From Pseudomonadales bacterium (GTDB lineage Bacteria; Pseudomonadota; Gammaproteobacteria; Pseudomonadales; Azotimanducaceae), in NCBI GenBank assembly GCA_041395945.1, contig JAWKZN010000001.1, positions 1,674,001 through 1,738,000 of the forward strand: a stretch of DNA of 64,000 nt, read 5' to 3'. Position 1 is the stretch's first letter, and each line of letters begins with the position of its first letter. The notes beneath the pieces were generated by a model. That model saw only the letters and a list, made by a program, of their open reading frames with translations, was not told the origin of the DNA and did not search any database. A program made the translations under genes and the position numbers. Of this stretch, positions 61,063 to 64,000 are shown one piece after another.

Positions 61063-63330
61063 TTATCGATCCAGCAGCGCGCTGAACCCGTCCCGCCGCA
61101 GTGCCTTGGAGATCTTTTCCCGGATCGCGCCGGCATCACCCAGTTTCAGCGCCGCGTTTGCCAGCCGCCGGCAGCGTTTCACCGTCAGCCCGCGAATCAG
61201 CGCTTTGATACGCGGCAGACTGTAGGCGTTCATGCTCAGGTTCTGAATTTCCAGCCCGACAAGCAGCACCACGGCCACCGGATCTGCCGCCATTTCCCCG
61301 CAAACGGAAAGATCGAAGCCGAGCTTGCGATTGAGTCTGCAGATGTCCGCCAGCGTATGCAGAACTGCGGGATGCAGGTGATCATAACGGGTGGCGACAT
61401 GCGGGTTACCCCGATCCACCGCGAGCAGATACTGGGTCAGGTCATTGGTGCCCACCGATAGAAAATCCACCCGGTCCTTGAGGTGTGGCAGCAGGGGCAG
61501 CACACCGGGGACTTCAACCATGATGCCCAGTGGCGGCATCCCGACATCCAGACCCTGATCCCGCAGCTCCGCGACCAGCGACTTGAGCACGGCCCGCACT
61601 TCCTCCACTTCCGCCAGCGAGCTGACCATCGGACACATCACCCGGAGATTGTCGAGCCCCACGCTGGCTCTCAGCATCGCGCGCAGCTGAGTCACCAGCA
61701 CCGGCAGATTGTCCAGTGAGAAGCGGATGCCCCGCCAGCCGAGGCTGGGATTATCTTCCTGAAAGGGAAGATAGGGCAGCTGTTTGTCACCCCCCACATC
61801 CAGGGTACGCATGGTGACCGGCAGCGGGTGATAGATGGAGAGAAGCTCCCGATAGATGTCGTACTGTTCGGCTTCCGTGGGAAAGGCTTCGCTGCTCAGG
61901 AAAGGGATCTCCGATCTGTACAGCCCGATGCCTTCCGCACCACGCGCAAGTCCTGGGCGCACATCGGCAAGCAGGCCCGTGTTGGCGAGCAGTCGCACTT
62001 TGAAGCCGTCCAGTGTCACCGCGGGCAGCGACTTGTTACCCAGCAGCTCTGCCTGATACGCCGCCTCATCTGCGATCCGGGCCCGATAGTCATCGAGGGT
62101 GGCCGGCGCGGGATCGAATATGGCGAAGCCGCGATCACCGTCCACGACAACCCGGGAGCCATCCACCAGATGATCCACCGGACCGATGCCGACGACGGCG
62201 GGAATACCCAGGGAGCGCGCCAGTACCGCCGTGTGCGACAGGGGTGAACCCTGCAGGCAGAGAATGCCCGCAAGCTGTTCGGGATCGAAGGCGGCCATGT
62301 CCGTGATGCTCACAAGATCCCCGAGCAGCACCACATTCTCCACCGGACCGGGAGCAGGGCCGGTAGCGCCCAGGATCGCGGCCAGCAGTTTGTTGCCCAC
62401 GTGGCTGACGTCTTCCCCCCGGGCCCGGAGATACTCGTCTTCGATGAGTTCGAAGGCAGCTACCAGTTCATCCACCGTCGCCCGCACTGCCGAAAACGCG
62501 CTGCTGCCTGCACGGATTCTGGCTTCCGCAGCAGCCACCAGCTGATCGCCCGCCAGCATCAGGCTGTAGAAATCGAACAGTTCCAGACTGTCCGCAGAGA
62601 GCCGCTGGCTGAGTCGCTGCTTGGCACTCTGTATCTCGCGTTCGGCCGCCTCCACTGCTGCCTGCAGCAGCGCAACTTCCTCCTCGGTGCTGCGCCGCAG
62701 CGGTTCTTCAATCAGCTGCAGCGTCTGCTCACCCACAACCAGGTGCAGCGTTCCGAGGGATTTCCCGGGGGCACCGCGGATACCCTGCATTCTGCGATCC
62801 GCTCTGTTGCTGCGCGGATCCGACAGCGCCGGCATGCGCAGCAGATTCGGCGCAAGCTGTGCGGCCACGGTGATCAGAAAGGTCTGTTCGTCTTCACTGA
62901 AAGCCCGCTCATCCCGGTTCTGCACCACAATCACCCCGATCACCTGACCGAGCTGCACGATGGGCACGCCGAGAAAGGCTTCGAATCCCTCTTCTCCACT
63001 CTCCGGAAAATAGCGATAGGCCGGATGCCGGCTGGCTTTGGCCAGACTCAGGGGCATACGTTCGAAGGCGATCTTGCCGACCAGCCCTTCACCCAGCGGC
63101 AGTTCGATACGACCGGCAACCCCTGCGGAGAGACCCCGGTTCGCCACCATCTTCAGGCTCGTCCCTGCGTAGACCTGATAGAGGCTGCAGACATCCACCC
63201 GCATCGCCTGGTGTACGCCGCTGACCAGCCGGTCGATCTGAGCTTCGACCGTGTGTGCGGCAGAGGCATCCACCACGATCCTGTGCAGTTCGGACAGGCC
63301 GATTTCCCCGCGCCGGCCGGCAGGGGTCAT
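61063..63330 (-). CDS. ptsP: PtsP: GAF-domain enzyme I of the nitrogen phosphotransferase system
   Basis: 755 residues, full length. N-terminal GAF sensor domain (RLVSGVHQAMRVDVCSLYQV, then GVPIVQLGQVIGVIVVQN) senses nitrogen state (glutamine/2-oxoglutarate in E. coli). The central phosphohistidine is His366 in GSPLSHTAVLARSLGIPA. The PEP-binding barrel has GVMVEVPGV-type text here as LGIMVEVPGVLPLL, plus FLSVGTNDLTQYLLAVDRGN and SVCGEMAADPVAV. It would phosphorylate NPr (PtsO), which then acts on PtsN; those genes are not here. Its ATG overlaps the MFS stop as ATGA. Confidence 0.96.
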   Translation of the reverse strand: MTPAGRRGEIGLSELHRIVVDASAAHTVEAQIDRLVSGVHQAMRVDVCSLYQVYAGTSLKMVANRGLSAGVAGRIELPLGEGLVGKIAFERMPLSLAKASRHPAYRYFPESGEEGFEAFLGVPIVQLGQVIGVIVVQNRDERAFSEDEQTFLITVAAQLAPNLLRMPALSDPRSNRADRRMQGIRGAPGKSLGTLHLVVGEQTLQLIEEPLRRSTEEEVALLQAAVEAAEREIQSAKQRLSQRLSADSLELFDFYSLMLAGDQLVAAAEARIRAGSSAFSAVRATVDELVAAFELIEDEYLRARGEDVSHVGNKLLAAILGATGPAPGPVENVVLLGDLVSITDMAAFDPEQLAGILCLQGSPLSHTAVLARSLGIPAVVGIGPVDHLVDGSRVVVDGDRGFAIFDPAPATLDDYRARIADEAAYQAELLGNKSLPAVTLDGFKVRLLANTGLLADVRPGLARGAEGIGLYRSEIPFLSSEAFPTEAEQYDIYRELLSIYHPLPVTMRTLDVGGDKQLPYLPFQEDNPSLGWRGIRFSLDNLPVLVTQLRAMLRASVGLDNLRVMCPMVSSLAEVEEVRAVLKSLVAELRDQGLDVGMPPLGIMVEVPGVLPLLPHLKDRVDFLSVGTNDLTQYLLAVDRGNPHVATRYDHLHPAVLHTLADICRLNRKLGFDLSVCGEMAADPVAVVLLVGLEIQNLSMNAYSLPRIKALIRGLTVKRCRRLANAALKLGDAGAIREKISKALRRDGFSALLDR

Positions 63331-64000
63331 GGTGCGTCACCCTCGTCGTCATCTCCCCGTTTCTGTCGGAACGGCACGATGTCGAACATCAGGCCGAATG
63401 CCGGACGGAAACGGGTGACACGGAAAATCACACCAGACATGGTCATGGGACGCACGTTGCGCACCTCTTTGAGACCGGGCAGAAAGCTCCCGGCGACGAT
63501 CATGCGCGAAATCCCGGAGATGAGGAATACACCGTAGAGGGCGCTCGTCCACTGCAGCTCGTATCCGGCCAGGGTGATGGCAGACGGCAGAGCGGTGCCC
63601 AGGTAGCCGCCAATCAGTGCACCCGCGAACACGGCCATCGCCGCCAGCACATTGTGATAGGCCATCAGGGTCGCCCGACGCTCCGGCGGGGTGAGATCAA
63701 ACAGGAAATTGGTAGCTGCCAGCGTGAACCCCGCCCATACCAGTCCACTGATTGCCTGGACCAGCAGCAGGTAGAAATAGTTGGTCGAAACGATCCAGAG
63801 CATCGGCATGATGGGCAGCAGCGATCCGGTGGTGAGCAGAATCAGCCGGTTGCCGAAGATGTCGCTGAGTCGTCCCCACCGGTTCAGGGTGAGAAACTGA
63901 AAACAGACCGACACTGCGCTGTTGATTGTCCATTCCAGATAGGAGAAGTGAAGATCGCGGAGCATGTAGACCACGAAGAAGGGACCCGCGATGGCCACAG
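63327..64000 (-). CDS. MFS transporter, C-terminal part (5' end outside window)
   Basis: About 224 residues of what should be a roughly 400-residue carrier. It shows six or so helices, including FAGALIGGYLGTALPSAITL and LWIVSTNYFYLLLVQAISGL. The motif WGRLSDIFGNRLILLTTGSL is the A-like loop of the second MFS half. The segment LTPPERRATLMAYHNVLAA is another family signature. The GTG at 63998 is likely not the real start, since no N-terminal half is present. It overlaps ptsP by four bases. Confidence 0.85.
   Translation of the reverse strand, partial: VAIAGPFFVVYMLRDLHFSYLEWTINSAVSVCFQFLTLNRWGRLSDIFGNRLILLTTGSLLPIMPMLWIVSTNYFYLLLVQAISGLVWAGFTLAATNFLFDLTPPERRATLMAYHNVLAAMAVFAGALIGGYLGTALPSAITLAGYELQWTSALYGVFLISGISRMIVAGSFLPGLKEVRNVRPMTMSGVIFRVTRFRPAFGLMFDIVPFRQKRGDDDEGDAP

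Noticed and set aside
1..64000. tRNA, rRNA, prophage, integrase or IS elements
   Set aside because: No such sequence or protein was recognised on either strand; only the two structured repeats and short tandem repeats were found.

Overview
This 64 kb window is a dense, GC-rich chromosomal segment (about 48 protein genes, short gaps, many 4-base ATGA/GTGA overlaps). TamA/TamB, a GAF-domain PtsP, a Tat-exported reductase, lipoproteins and outer-membrane assembly proteins point to a Gram-negative host, most likely a gammaproteobacterium. The load of CoA-ester enzymes, a Baeyer-Villiger-type monooxygenase, a steroid-type thiolase and PQQ/NHL propellers suggests an aerobic heterotroph that degrades lipid-like or aromatic/alicyclic compounds. 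I see no rRNA, tRNA, CRISPR array, integrase, transposase or phage gene, so this looks like ordinary chromosome rather than an island.

Layout. 1-7 kb: a partial dehydrogenase/epimerase, an octaheme cytochrome-TPR lipoprotein, a CoA-transferase, an Ldh-family oxidoreductase and a PQQ sugar dehydrogenase lipoprotein. 7-16 kb: a catabolic block (HAPMO-like Baeyer-Villiger monooxygenase, acyl-CoA synthetase, YkvI-like transporter, CoA-transferase, MATE exporter, FadA5-like thiolase). 16-26 kb: exported beta-propeller proteins, a cupin, an operon of Tat aldo/keto reductase, ThDP enzyme and encapsulated-ferritin-like protein, then a cytochrome c, HupE and membrane-anchor trio. 26-34 kb: DUF3604 and tamAB. 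34-45 kb: hydrolases, an MFS transporter, PaaG-like crotonase, NHL protein, and a likely lysine (aminoadipate) degradation pair. 44-49 kb: a fused E1 alpha/beta dehydrogenase coupled to an acyltransferase-like protein. 48-54 kb: a crotonase followed by a selenoprotein gene, then RidA, esterase, DUF3667, SDR and methyltransferase genes. 55-64 kb: an M13 peptidase, propionyl-CoA carboxylase (pccB-pccA), ptsP and a partial MFS transporter.

Most notable observations: (1) 49088-49882 reads as one glycine/sarcosine/betaine reductase selenoprotein B-family gene only if an in-frame UGA at 49574-49576 is selenocysteine, and a 14-bp stem-loop resembling a bacterial SECIS starts five bases after that UGA. 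(2) Two 178-bp structured repeats (14749-14926 and 60864-61041) both sit between convergent gene ends and show paired substitutions in their terminal stems. (3) The encapsulated-ferritin-like gene has its metal ligands but no visible encapsulin neighbour or cargo tail. All functions are assigned by reading motifs and overall family resemblance; no database search was possible.
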